Below are positions 43,048 to 51,601 of a DNA stretch of 64,000 nucleotides, in pieces. Position numbers and translations under genes: made by a program. How positions within the stretch are numbered: the stretch's first letter is position 1; each line of letters opens with the position of its first letter. Under the pieces are notes generated by a model. It had not been told where the DNA came from. It searched no databases and worked only from the letters and a program-made list of their open reading frames with translations. The DNA is from Levilactobacillus senmaizukei DSM 21775 = NBRC 103853 (GTDB lineage: Bacteria; Bacillota; Bacilli; Lactobacillales; Lactobacillaceae), in assembly GCF_001592085.1 (NCBI RefSeq), contig NZ_BCWD01000001.1:62001-126000 (forward strand), read 5' to 3'.

Positions 43048-43596
43048 ATGGACTACCTACTCTTATTACGAGGCATCAACGTTGGTGGCCGGCACCGCGT
43101 GCCCATGGCGAACCTACGGAAACAACTCACGCAGGGCGGCTTTACTCATGTTCGATCATACATTAATAGTGGCAACCTATTTGTGACAAGTGACCTTTCA
43201 CCAGCCGACTGTGAAACCATCATCGGCCAGTTGCTCGAGCTGAACTACGATTTTCCAATCAGTTTTCGCTTGCTGGCCCGGCCTGATTTTCTCGCCGACC
43301 TGGCCGCGGCCCCGACCTGGTGGGGCGCCGATTCCGCCTTACGACACAACGCCCTCTTCAAGCTGAACCAGTATGAACCGGCCAACGATGCGTGGTTAAC
43401 GGCCCATGTGACGAGCGATTATGATCGGATCTGGATTACTCCCACCGTGATTTTCTGGACGTCGACTCTAAAGGCCCACTTTAGCCGATCCTTTTACTCA
43501 AAAATCATGGGATCGGACCTGTACCACCAAACCAGCGCCCGTAACTTCAATACTACGACCAAACTTAAAACAATTCTGGAGGCACCTCATGATTAG
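43048..43596 (+). CDS. DUF1697 family protein
   Basis: A 182-aa cytoplasmic protein of unknown function. The family signature LLLLRGINVGGRHRVPMANLR is at the N-terminus, followed by TGFTHVRSYINSGNLFVTSD-like sequence (here GFTHVRSYINSGNL) and a C-terminal SARNFNTTTKLKTILE. The start is the ATG 43048 behind AAAGGCGG; the long upstream ORF extension is spurious. Its stop overlaps the start of the deformylase-like gene. Confidence 0.88.
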   Translation: MDYLLLLRGINVGGRHRVPMANLRKQLTQGGFTHVRSYINSGNLFVTSDLSPADCETIIGQLLELNYDFPISFRLLARPDFLADLAAAPTWWGADSALRHNALFKLNQYEPANDAWLTAHVTSDYDRIWITPTVIFWTSTLKAHFSRSFYSKIMGSDLYHQTSARNFNTTTKLKTILEAPHD

Positions 43597-43999
43597 AACC
43601 ATCATTCACGATCAAACACAACTCAGTCAACCCTCACAGCCAGCCACGGCCCTGGACGCCGCAACTGTCACCGATCTGCTGGACACGCTTCGGGCCAATC
43701 GCGAAAACTGTGTCGGCATGGCCGCCAACATGATTGGCATTCACCGCCGCATCATTGTCGTCGCAATCGGGGTCCTACCGGTAGCGATGATTAATCCCGT
43801 CATTACGCAAAAATCCGAACAGTATCATACACAGGAAGGCTGTCTCTCACTCACCGGTGAGCGACCAACAACTCGCTACCGTTCCATCACGGTAACTTTT
43901 GAAAACGCCCAGTTCCAAAACCAAACGCAAACCTTTACGGGCTTCGTTGCGCAGATTATCCAACACGAAATTGACCACTGCGACGGCATCCTCATTTAG
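43589..43999 (+). CDS. Peptide-deformylase-like protein, motif 1 altered
   Basis: A 136-aa, short member of the deformylase family, which removes formyl from N-terminal Met of nascent proteins. Motif 2 EGCLS (about 89-93) and motif 3 QHEIDH (about 125-130) carry the metal ligands Cys, His and His. Motif 1, normally GxGxAAxQ, reads CVGMAANM, so the catalytic Gln is Met. It may be inactive or act on other substrates. Start overlaps the DUF1697 stop by 8 bases and has GGAGG. Confidence 0.82.
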   Translation: MIRTIIHDQTQLSQPSQPATALDAATVTDLLDTLRANRENCVGMAANMIGIHRRIIVVAIGVLPVAMINPVITQKSEQYHTQEGCLSLTGERPTTRYRSITVTFENAQFQNQTQTFTGFVAQIIQHEIDHCDGILI

Positions 44000-44006
44000 A
44001 TAATCC

Positions 44007-44059
44007 AAAACGCATCACCATGATTGATTAAACCAATCATGACGAGGCGTTTTATTTTT
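44007..44059 (+). terminator. Terminator of the DUF1697-deformylase operon
   Basis: AACGC and ATGATTG arms pair with AATCAT and GCGTT, then TTTATTTTT. Confidence 0.7.
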
Positions 44060-44180
44060 GCCTAATTTTCAAATTAACGAATGCCGCTCTGGTGATACCA
44101 ACTTACCAAAATACCATCCAGGTACCCGGCATAGACCTATCGGTGACTAAAGGCAGCCAACGATCATGCGGCGATCCAGT

Positions 44181-44546
44181 TCAGTCACCGTTACGTAAAT
44201 GAACCCAACCCCAACCAATTAGGGCCGCGTTAAAGCTCATCAGCAGCGACCACAACCACAGGTAATCACCAACTAACGCCGCTAAGTTGGCCCACCATAG
44301 GACAAAGATCATGACCCCAATTAATCCGATATTGATGGCTAGGCCAATCAACTGAGCTTGTCGACGATGTGCCAACGCCGTCACCACCGTAATACCAACC
44401 AAGACAACCGTCATTAAGATATCCGACATCTGCCAATGAAAATGCCAACCAAGACTGGTTGTCGCCGGAACAATCGACAGAATTAACAAGAAAAGTAGCG
44501 CACCAGACGCGTTCATTAAGGGCACCAGCCGATACAACTTTTGCAT
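44181..44546 (-). CDS. Hypothetical four-helix membrane protein
   Basis: A 121-aa protein starting at the ATG 44544-44546 behind AAGGAAG. Four hydrophobic segments: GALLFLLILSIVPATTSL, DILMTVVLVGITVVTALA, LIGLAINIGLIGVMIFVLWW and LWLWSLLMSFNAALIGWGW. No motif or family recognised. It is a single gene convergent with the deformylase operon. Confidence 0.7.
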   Translation of the reverse strand: MQKLYRLVPLMNASGALLFLLILSIVPATTSLGWHFHWQMSDILMTVVLVGITVVTALAHRRQAQLIGLAINIGLIGVMIFVLWWANLAALVGDYLWLWSLLMSFNAALIGWGWVHLRNGD

Positions 44547-44655
44547 AGCTGCCACTTCCTTTATTTGATTGGCTCAAATATAGACCCGGCGGCCAATTTG
44601 TCCAGCAATTAACTATTTAAACCGACCGTTACGACCGCAAATTAACCTCACCGAT

Positions 44656-44684
44656 CAAAAAAGAGTCTGGGTAGCCCCAGGCTC
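44656..44684 (-). terminator. Terminator of the tannase-like gene
   Basis: GAGCCTGGGG pairs with CCCAGACTC in minus-strand reading, followed by TTTTTTG. Confidence 0.75.
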
Positions 44685-44704
44685 ATTTCGATAACATTCA
44701 CTTA

Positions 44705-46105
44705 TTAACGACAGCACTGATTAACCCAGTTGAATAAGTCCGGCAAGTCATAGTCGCCTTCATGCTTGGTCGCCCAGCGATAGGCAAAGTTCACGTCATA
44801 ACCTTGATTGGCTAAGCGCGTCGCTAGCAGTTTGGGAATTGCGAACGCCGTTTCGGCATCAGCTGCCCCATGCCGAATCCACCAATGTGGTGCCACCTGA
44901 CTTTGCGTCGTTTTAAGATAGGTCATTGGGTTAATGGCGGCCACCAGATCCGGATCGGCCCGGCTGGCAGCCTCCAACGTATGGGACTGCGCAAATTCGG
45001 TGAAGTGCCGCGCCGGCATCAACCGATTACCAAACAACTGATTCTCTGGATGACTGAGATCTAGCGCATCGAATGCCGGCAATCCCTTTTGTCGGCCGAG
45101 CGCTGCCGTATAACGGTACCAGTCGATCGCCACAATATGGCCATCTTTCGTCGTAACGCCGGCGCTATTTCCCAACGCCTGACCAGCGACTCCGGCTGCT
45201 TGCGCGGCACTTAATAGATCGGCAACGATGGCTTCCCGGAAGCTTCCCGTACCATTAAGATTCAAGGTTAAGTCGTGCCCCTGATCATCGCGCAGTTTTA
45301 ACCCATTGATATAGGCAATGAAGGCCTGTTGACGCTCGGATGACCAGCGTTGTTCTTCGCCCGACAAGTGGCTGGATTGCACCGTAATCTGGGGCTGCTC
45401 GTCAACCAACTTAAGTGATCGCTGGGTCCAATCGCTAATCCCGTGGAACTGCCATTCATAGGCGTCGTCGGCGTGTTCCAAATCCATGATTGGACAGTAG
45501 GTCGCCACCGCAAAGACCGCGTCCGTCCCCGGGGCCGCTCCTAACTCTTGCAGGGGTGTTTCAAAGAAATCTGCCTCCCCGCTGGCCCCCAACAAAGCTG
45601 CAGCAGCACCACCGGCACCGGTCCCACTGACCACAATATGATTGGGATCCCCCGGCAACCAACCGGCATTGTAGGTCACATAACGAACGGCCGCCTTCAA
45701 ATCGACAATAAATGCCGGCGCTTTACCGGTGAATTCATTGTTGCTGTCCCGAGAGGTCCACCCACGGGCCCCGGCAGAGACGACCACATAGCCTTGTTTC
45801 AGCGCGGCCAGCATGGTGGCTCCTTGCCCATAACGGGCCACATTTTCCGGAAAGTCGCTCGGCCCCGGTCGATACCCACCAATGGTATTGGGCATAAAAA
45901 TAGGTGCCGACACCCGCGTGTAGCCATTCACTTGGCCACCATTGAAATAGGCCTCCGGTACAAAAATATTTAACCGTTGAATTGGGTCTACTGGCCGACT
46001 CACGTAGTCGATCTGCTTGAACGACCGGTAGGCTATCGCCTCACCGGCCACGGTGGTCGTGGCCTTTTCATACGTTGATTCATCGAAACGTAACGGTGCC
46101 TGCAT
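44705..46105 (-). CDS. Tannase-family (TanB-like) esterase, catalytic Ser replaced by Gly
   Basis: A 466-aa protein, full-length and collinear with the L. plantarum tannase family that hydrolyses gallate esters. Conserved blocks: LNIFVPEAYFNGG, SAPIFMPNTIGGYRPG, GKAPAFIVDLKAAVRYV, AYEWQFHGISDW and RHGAADAETAFAIP. The nucleophile elbow, GTSAGG in tannase, reads GTGAGG (residues 161-166), with Gly163 (codon at 45617-45619) in place of Ser163. Asp416 and His448 of the triad remain. The enzyme should be inactive unless another residue takes over. No signal peptide. Start ATG with GGAGG. Confidence 0.85.
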   Translation of the reverse strand: MQAPLRFDESTYEKATTTVAGEAIAYRSFKQIDYVSRPVDPIQRLNIFVPEAYFNGGQVNGYTRVSAPIFMPNTIGGYRPGPSDFPENVARYGQGATMLAALKQGYVVVSAGARGWTSRDSNNEFTGKAPAFIVDLKAAVRYVTYNAGWLPGDPNHIVVSGTGAGGAAAALLGASGEADFFETPLQELGAAPGTDAVFAVATYCPIMDLEHADDAYEWQFHGISDWTQRSLKLVDEQPQITVQSSHLSGEEQRWSSERQQAFIAYINGLKLRDDQGHDLTLNLNGTGSFREAIVADLLSAAQAAGVAGQALGNSAGVTTKDGHIVAIDWYRYTAALGRQKGLPAFDALDLSHPENQLFGNRLMPARHFTEFAQSHTLEAASRADPDLVAAINPMTYLKTTQSQVAPHWWIRHGAADAETAFAIPKLLATRLANQGYDVNFAYRWATKHEGDYDLPDLFNWVNQCCR

Positions 46106-46295
46106 CGCAATTCCTCCAGTTCAAAGACGCTTTAACCCTACTCTAGTGGAATTAGTGCCCCGTCGCAAGTCATTCATGACGGCGCGCTTGAACCGCACTG
46201 ATGCTTTCCATTTTTCCCCGTTACCGAAGAGTCCCCCGACCGGTCGACGCCGCTTGGGGCCTGCTTAACTTTGTGAATTAACCGAGTCGCTTTCG

Positions 46296-46324
46296 TTGAT
46301 GTAAGCGTTCACATAAGGTAGACT
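46296..46324 (+). promoter_or_regulatory. Promoter overlapped by a cre (CcpA) site
   Basis: TTGATG (46296-46301) and TAGACT (46319-46324) with 17-base spacing. The sequence ATGTAAGCGTTCACA (46299-46313) fits the catabolite-response consensus WTGNAANCGNWNNCA at every fixed position and covers the -35 and spacer, the place where CcpA would repress. Confidence 0.75.
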
Positions 46325-46376
46325 GTGGGCTTCACAAGTACATAAATCTGCGATCTTCAGAAAGTGAGCGATATTC

Positions 46377-47810
46377 ATGCAAAACTTGTCCAGGCATATT
46401 TCTTTTCCCCGCCTGTTAATCCTAGGTGCCGCCAGCGTCATTGGGAGCAGTTGGATCTACACCAACGGAATCTTTTTCGATAAATACGGCGCCGGTGGCG
46501 AAATCTTCGGATTCGGTCTCGCCATGTTCATTACGATCCTGGCGTCCCTCTCCTTTGCGGAACTTTCGTCAATCTTCCCTCGAAGCGGCGGCCCCGTGGT
46601 CTACAGTTACCTGGCCTTTGGCAAACGCCTCGGCTTCGCCACCGGTTGGGCCATTCTGGGCGCCTACCTCAGTGCCCTATCCTTTTACGTCACCGCCAGC
46701 AGCATGCTCCTGGCGACCATTTTTCCTCAGATATCGGCGGGTCCCGGTTATACCATTGCTGGCGCCCACGTTTCCTTTCTCGAATTACTCATTGGCATTC
46801 TCTTTACCATCATGATCTTCGTTCTCAACGTTCGTGGGACTAAGGTCACCGCGGGTGTCCAGGCCGCTCTCTTCATCGGACTCGTGGTTCTGGGGGCCGC
46901 CTTGGTTGTAACCGGGTTCACCCAGGGTCGACCGGCTAACTTTTGGCCCGCCTTCAAGGTGGGAACCCCCGCTCTACTAAACGTGGTTCGCTTTGTCTTG
47001 CCGGCCATGACGTTCCTGACTGGTTGGGAAGTCGTTTCCATCCTGGCAGAGGAAGCCGACATGGCCCCGGCTAAGATCGGGAAGGCCGTCGTGGGTGCCA
47101 TTGTCATCGCGGCCAGCTACTACATCATCGTGCTGCTGGCCAGCGCCTGGGTCTACCCTTGGAAAAAAACCGCAACATTCACGATGGGGTCGATAACCGC
47201 CTTTACCAAAGCCGGCTTCCCAATCCTCGGAATGGCGGCCTTCCTGATTGCCTTTCTCGGCCTGTTGACCAGCTTTATCGGTCTCTTCACCGCGGCACCA
47301 CGACTAATCTTGTCCCTGGCACGAGCGGGCTTATTGCCAGAACAATTTGCTAAAATTAATGAAAAACACCGTACACCAATTAACGCCACCGCCCTGGTCC
47401 TAATTTTCGCAATTGGTTTTGGTTGGCTTGGCAAGGGGGCCATGACCTACTTTCTCGATCTAGGCGGCTTCTTCGTCGCCATGGCCTGGGCGCTAACCGC
47501 TTTGTCACTCTGGCGGGTGCGCCGTGCGTATCCCACGCTGGAAGCTGGCTTTCGGCTAAAGCATCTGTGGCCGAGCATTCTTGGTGGGGTCCTAGCGGTT
47601 GCCATTGCGATTGGAACCCTATATCCGAAGTCCCCAGTTGCCTTGGTCTGGCCAACGGAATACATCATGTTGGCCGTGTGGATCGGCCTGGGACTGCTCT
47701 TCTACTTTCTGGGCCGTCGGGCACACCAGCCCAGAGAAACGGCCCTCTACCACTTGCTCGGTGAGGATGAGTATGCCAAACTCCCCCGCCAGAAATCCAC
47801 AGATAAATAA
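46377..47810 (+). CDS. APC-superfamily amino acid permease
   Basis: A 477-aa membrane protein with 12 hydrophobic segments. APC features: LILGAASVIGSSWIYTNG at helix 1, SFAELSSIFPRSGGPVVYSYLAFG, FLTGWEVVSILAEEADMAPAKIGKAVVGA in the middle and the TAAPRLILSLARAGLLPEQFAKINEKHRTP loop. The substrate, probably an amino acid or amine, is not evident. The cre site over its promoter implies repression by good sugars. Confidence 0.85.
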   Translation: MQNLSRHISFPRLLILGAASVIGSSWIYTNGIFFDKYGAGGEIFGFGLAMFITILASLSFAELSSIFPRSGGPVVYSYLAFGKRLGFATGWAILGAYLSALSFYVTASSMLLATIFPQISAGPGYTIAGAHVSFLELLIGILFTIMIFVLNVRGTKVTAGVQAALFIGLVVLGAALVVTGFTQGRPANFWPAFKVGTPALLNVVRFVLPAMTFLTGWEVVSILAEEADMAPAKIGKAVVGAIVIAASYYIIVLLASAWVYPWKKTATFTMGSITAFTKAGFPILGMAAFLIAFLGLLTSFIGLFTAAPRLILSLARAGLLPEQFAKINEKHRTPINATALVLIFAIGFGWLGKGAMTYFLDLGGFFVAMAWALTALSLWRVRRAYPTLEAGFRLKHLWPSILGGVLAVAIAIGTLYPKSPVALVWPTEYIMLAVWIGLGLLFYFLGRRAHQPRETALYHLLGEDEYAKLPRQKSTDK

Positions 47811-47822
47811 TCTGCTATAACT

Positions 47823-47876
47823 AAAACCGCCTAACCCAGGTGAATCCGTCACGATTCGCTCAGGTTAGGCGGTTTC
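47823..47876. terminator. Bidirectional terminator
   Basis: AAACCGCCTAACC pairs with GGTTAGGCGGTTT between the permease and the convergent dehydrogenase gene. Confidence 0.88.
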
Positions 47877-47878
47877 TA

Positions 47879-48826
47879 TTAGTCGCTGGACCGGTCATGT
47901 TGTAGGAGCGCCAATAACTCGGCATCCCGATGCTTAACCAGGTCCTGACCCGCGGTGCCCGACCAGTCATAAAAGCCCTGACCACTCTTCAACCCTAGAT
48001 CTCCGGCCGCCACCTTTTTAGCCAAGGTTGCATCGCCGGTCGTTTCATTGGCCAAGTCGGCGTATAGGTATTGGCTGATATGATCAAAAATATCTAAGCC
48101 ACCAAGATCGGCACTGGCAATCGGTCCCACTAAGCCCCAGCGGCGGCCAAGGCTCGTCTGGACCACCTCGTCGACCGCCGCCGGACTGGCAATTCCTTCC
48201 GCAACAATGTGCAACGCCTCACGTAAGACTGCTAATTGGATCCGATTACCCACAAATCCCAATGAAGCCTTCTTCAGGGCCACCGGATGCTTACCAATGG
48301 CGCGCATCAAGGCCACCGTCGTGGTCACCGTGGCCGTCTCCGTTTGTTCGCCAGGAACCACCTCGACCAGTGGCATCAGTTGCGCCGGATTCCAAAAATG
48401 GGCCACCACGAAGCGTTCGGGGCGCTTCAAGACTGACTGAATCGCCGTGGGGCTCAGCCCAGACGTGTTGGTCGCCATGGTGACTGCCGTTCCGACAATC
48501 GATTCGACCCGCCGCCAAACGGACTGCTTCACCTGTAAATTCTCAGCGACCGATTCAATTATAAAGTCCACATCACTCAAGGCCGCCGCATAGTCCGTGG
48601 TCGGCGTGATCCGGCTCATAATCGTGGCAATCGAGTCGGTTAGTAAACCAGCATCCGCAAAGGTTGCCAAGTCCTGTTCAATGGCCGCCATCCCCGCCGC
48701 CAAAGCCGCGTCACTTTGATCTAGTAGATGGACTGGGTACCCGTGCATCGCAAACTGTAATGCCGTGGCGTGGCCCATGGTTCCCGCGCCAATGTTACCA
48801 ATGATTTTAAGGTCATCATTTGTCAT
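47879..48826 (-). CDS. 3-hydroxyacyl-CoA dehydrogenase-family protein
   Basis: A 315-aa NAD-dependent dehydrogenase. Rossmann motif IGNIGAGTMGHATALQFA (about 8-25), then NTSGLSPTAIQSVLKRPERFVVAHFWNPAQLMPLVEVVPG (about 118-157) with the catalytic His in AHFWNP. The C-terminal helical domain begins about 190. Stand-alone 315-residue members include L-gulonate and carnitine dehydrogenases as well as 3-hydroxybutyryl-CoA dehydrogenases. There are no beta-oxidation neighbours, so a hydroxy-acid substrate is more likely. Start at 48826 with GGAGG. Confidence 0.85.
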   Translation of the reverse strand: MTNDDLKIIGNIGAGTMGHATALQFAMHGYPVHLLDQSDAALAAGMAAIEQDLATFADAGLLTDSIATIMSRITPTTDYAAALSDVDFIIESVAENLQVKQSVWRRVESIVGTAVTMATNTSGLSPTAIQSVLKRPERFVVAHFWNPAQLMPLVEVVPGEQTETATVTTTVALMRAIGKHPVALKKASLGFVGNRIQLAVLREALHIVAEGIASPAAVDEVVQTSLGRRWGLVGPIASADLGGLDIFDHISQYLYADLANETTGDATLAKKVAAGDLGLKSGQGFYDWSGTAGQDLVKHRDAELLALLQHDRSSD

Positions 48827-48902
48827 CTTGGTTCGCCTCCAAAAAGTCTGCCCTCCGGATTCAGTTCTCATTTTCTCTTGCTCTTAGTGTACCAAACTCT
48901 GG

Positions 48903-48930
48903 TTGAAGATTCGCCGTTGTCCCGTATAAT
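48903..48930 (+). promoter_or_regulatory. Promoter of the restriction-modification genes
   Basis: TTGAAG (48903-48908) and perfect TATAAT (48925-48930), spacing 16, about 35 bases before the endonuclease start. Confidence 0.7.
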
Positions 48931-48967
48931 AAGAAGACGAAAGCTAACTTTCCAGGAGGCGATAACC

Positions 48968-49591
48968 GTGAAAACCGGGGGAACTGGTGGGGCCAACACC
49001 AATCGTGGTGGGCTCGCCTTTGAAAATAAAACGGATTTGGCGGCCCGAATCGAACGGGACCGGTCCGCGGACTATGAACTAATTGAACACGCTAGTACGA
49101 AAGACCTTTCAACGTCAAAGGCTTTCGACGTCTATCGCCGAACCGACCATCACCTCGTCGGAATCATTACCAAACAATTCCAATTTTATAACATTTTATC
49201 TGAGTACTATCACGTTACTAATCAAAATCATAAACGCTGGAAACCCGACGAGGTCTTCTTCAACTTTGATGCCAATACCATCTTCATCGTTGAAAAGAAA
49301 TGGCAGCAAAAGTCCGGTTCGGTTGATGAGAAGATCTTTGGCTTCGTCAATAAGCGGCGCCTCTATCAAAATAACTTCAATCAACTGCCCACCGAACCCA
49401 AACCGACCGTGGAATTTGCGGCACTGTTTAATGCCTCGTGGTGGATCTATGGCCTCGACCACGCCCTACCGGCTGGTACGAACCCACCCCGCAAGAATGA
49501 AGTCGCCTATCAAGACTACTTTGACAATCTCCGGATTGATGGCATAAAAATTTTCTTCGACAACTATGATTACTGGTGGTTCGGTCTTTAA
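48968..49591 (+). CDS. Probable type II restriction endonuclease, PD-(D/E)XK type
   Basis: A 207-aa protein, GTG start behind CAGGAGG. The N-terminus GGTGGANTNRGGLAFENKTDL has the conserved glycine/asparagine start and FE-type motif found in several type II endonucleases. The candidate catalytic site is Asp101, Glu109 and Lys111 in FFNFDANTIFIVEKKWQQ (E-x-K). It is followed 30 bp later by an adenine methylase gene, which is the main reason to call it a restriction enzyme. The recognition site cannot be read from the sequence. Confidence 0.75.
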   Translation: MKTGGTGGANTNRGGLAFENKTDLAARIERDRSADYELIEHASTKDLSTSKAFDVYRRTDHHLVGIITKQFQFYNILSEYYHVTNQNHKRWKPDEVFFNFDANTIFIVEKKWQQKSGSVDEKIFGFVNKRRLYQNNFNQLPTEPKPTVEFAALFNASWWIYGLDHALPAGTNPPRKNEVAYQDYFDNLRIDGIKIFFDNYDYWWFGL

Positions 49592-49621
49592 CCACGGTAA
49601 CAACTAAAGGAGGCGACTAAC

Positions 49622-50533
49622 TTGGCCGCAGATTCAGAATTATTTCCCGTGATCACCCCCATCATCAAGTGGGCCGGCGGTAAGAAAAAGCTAGCGCCAA
49701 CGATCGAACAGGCTGCCAGCAATCAAATTGATTTTTCGACCATCGACACCTACGTCGAACCGTTTGCCGGCGGCGCCTCGATGCTGCTTTATTTGGCCAC
49801 CAAATATCATTTCAAGCACCAGGTTATTTTGGATATCAATCCTGAGCTGATCAATCTCTACCGCCAGGTTCGTGATCACCTCACCGACCTCATGACGGGA
49901 CTCACCACCATTCAAGCCACCTACAATGACCTACCGGACTTAACCACGCAAAAGGAAAATTTCTACGCGGTTCGGTCGGCCTTTAACCAAGGTATCCTGG
50001 TCGACGAAGCCAGCGTCGATCAGGCGGTACGGTTCATGTTTCTGAACAAGACCGACTTCAACGGCCTCTATCGAGTCAATTCCAAGGGCACCTTCAACGT
50101 CCCCTTCGGCCAGCGCAAACAGGTCAATCTCTTTGAACCGGCTAACCTAACCAACTTTTCTCAGCTCTTACAGAATACGGAAATCCTCTTAGGTGACTAC
50201 CATCAGACGGCTCAATATGCCGGACCTAAGACCTTCTTTTACTTCGATCCGCCCTACCGGCCACTGACCGATTCGGCCAGCTTTACCAGCTATGCCAAGT
50301 CGACCTTTAACGACGACGCCCAAGTGGAATTAGCCACCTTTACCCAGCAACTAGCCGCTAAAGGGGCCCACTTTGCCTTAAGTAACTCCGATCCCCACCA
50401 GAGCGATCCCGATGATAATTTCTTCGATGATTTGTATGCCGACTTCACGATCCAACGCATTCAAGCGGCCCGCATGATCTCGGCTCGGGCAAAGGGTCGT
50501 GGCAACGTTTCCGAACTACTCGTTACTCACTAA
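49622..50533 (+). CDS. DNA adenine N6-methyltransferase, D12 (Dam/EcoRV-like) class
   Basis: A 303-aa methyltransferase. Motif X/I: IIKWAGGKKKL and VEPFAGGASMLL (about 15-50), catalytic motif DPPY in FYFDPPYRPL (about 205-214), and the class-specific RVNSKGTFNVPFGQ. It modifies adenine within the recognition site of the endonuclease encoded upstream and so protects the host. The start is a TTG behind AAAGGAGG, probably lowering translation relative to a normal ATG. Confidence 0.9.
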   Translation: MAADSELFPVITPIIKWAGGKKKLAPTIEQAASNQIDFSTIDTYVEPFAGGASMLLYLATKYHFKHQVILDINPELINLYRQVRDHLTDLMTGLTTIQATYNDLPDLTTQKENFYAVRSAFNQGILVDEASVDQAVRFMFLNKTDFNGLYRVNSKGTFNVPFGQRKQVNLFEPANLTNFSQLLQNTEILLGDYHQTAQYAGPKTFFYFDPPYRPLTDSASFTSYAKSTFNDDAQVELATFTQQLAAKGAHFALSNSDPHQSDPDDNFFDDLYADFTIQRIQAARMISARAKGRGNVSELLVTH

Positions 50534-50545
50534 GGAGACCCCCAA

Positions 50546-50890
50546 ATGTCACCAATTCCTGGCTACATCGCTCAAGCACCCGCCGCCCAGCAGGCACAAT
50601 TAACCGCCATGTACCATCTGCTGCAGGCCGCTTTACCGGACGCCACCGAAAAGATGAGCTACGGTATGCCGGCATTCTATCAGGATAAGCCGGTAGCCTA
50701 CTTCGGGGCCACCAAGCATCACCTGGGCTTCTACCCAACCAGCAGTCCCATTGTGCAGTTCAGGACGGACTTAGCCGCCTACCCAACTAGTAAGGGCGCC
50801 GTGCAGTTTGCTTACGACCAACCGCTGCCGGAAGACTTAATCACAGCTATGGTCCAGTTTCGCTTAAAAGAAATTCAAAACAACCAGTAA
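50546..50890 (+). CDS. DUF1801 family protein
   Basis: A 114-aa cytoplasmic protein. The pattern ATEKMSYGMPAFYQDKPVAYFGATKHHLGFYPTSSPIV (about 33-70) is that of the DUF1801/YdhG-like family, a few members of which were proposed as iron chaperones. Role unclear. It begins 13 bp after the methylase stop with AAGGAG and is in the same transcript. Confidence 0.85.
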   Translation: MSPIPGYIAQAPAAQQAQLTAMYHLLQAALPDATEKMSYGMPAFYQDKPVAYFGATKHHLGFYPTSSPIVQFRTDLAAYPTSKGAVQFAYDQPLPEDLITAMVQFRLKEIQNNQ

Positions 50891-50939
50891 AAAAGAACCC
50901 CCGACAACCGTTAAAAACGGCTATCGGAGGTTCTTTTAC
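50891..50939. terminator. Bidirectional terminator
   Basis: AAAGAACCCCCGAC pairs with TCGGAGGTTCTTT, with an inner ACCGTT/AACGG hairpin. It separates the R-M operon from the convergent aquaporin gene. Confidence 0.85.
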
Positions 50940-50950
50940 TGTCACAACAA

Positions 50951-51601
50951 TTAATCTTCACTGCCCATGAAGCGACCAACGTAAGCGGCACAAATCGCAC
51001 CAACTTCTGGGGCCAGGATGTAAAGCCAGAGATGCTTCAACGCACTACCACCGGCAAAGATGGCGGGGCCAAATGACCGTGCCGGGTTCAGGGAACCCCC
51101 GGTGAGGTTCAAGGCGACAATGATCAGAAAGGCTAAGGTCACCCCAATGGTCAAGCCGGCAAAGTCCCCATTACCGTGACGGTCACTCGTCACGTTGAGA
51201 ATGACCAGCAGGAACAAGAAGGTTACCAGGACTTCAACTAAGAAGGCTAGGCCCGTTGAAATCTTTGGGAAATCCGTTTGCCCCAATTGATTGGTTGCCA
51301 GGCCCAGGCCACTGACGAACAACTTGATACAAGCCGATGCCACGGTCGCCCCAAGGACTTGAGCAACCACGTAGCCTAAGGCGTCACGACCATCGATCCG
51401 CCGATTAATCAACATCGCCGTCGTCACGGCTGGGTTAAAGTGCCCGCCGGAGATGCCACCAAAGGCATAGGCTGACACCGTAATGGCTAGACCAAACGCT
51501 AACCCAATCGTCAGGGTGCTACCGGCCGCAACCGTTACGGCACCCGTCCCCAGGAAGACCAACATAAAGGTCCCCATGAATTCTGCCAAATATTTTTGCA
51601 T
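50951..51601 (-). CDS. Aquaporin (MIP family, AqpZ-like)
   Basis: A 216-aa membrane channel for water, six helices and two half-helices. The two NPA motifs are intact: GGHFNPAVT (about 60) and GGSLNPARSFGPA (about 175). The Arg after the second NPA and the absence of the Asp typical of glycerol facilitators favour a water-selective channel. I start at the ATG 51599-51601 with GGAGG; the upstream extension is spurious. Confidence 0.9.
   Translation of the reverse strand: MQKYLAEFMGTFMLVFLGTGAVTVAAGSTLTIGLAFGLAITVSAYAFGGISGGHFNPAVTTAMLINRRIDGRDALGYVVAQVLGATVASACIKLFVSGLGLATNQLGQTDFPKISTGLAFLVEVLVTFLFLLVILNVTSDRHGNGDFAGLTIGVTLAFLIIVALNLTGGSLNPARSFGPAIFAGGSALKHLWLYILAPEVGAICAAYVGRFMGSED

Noticed and set aside
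47380-47852. Several ORFs on both strands over the permease gene
   Set aside because: Shadow frames of the permease, with no start signals or family resemblance.
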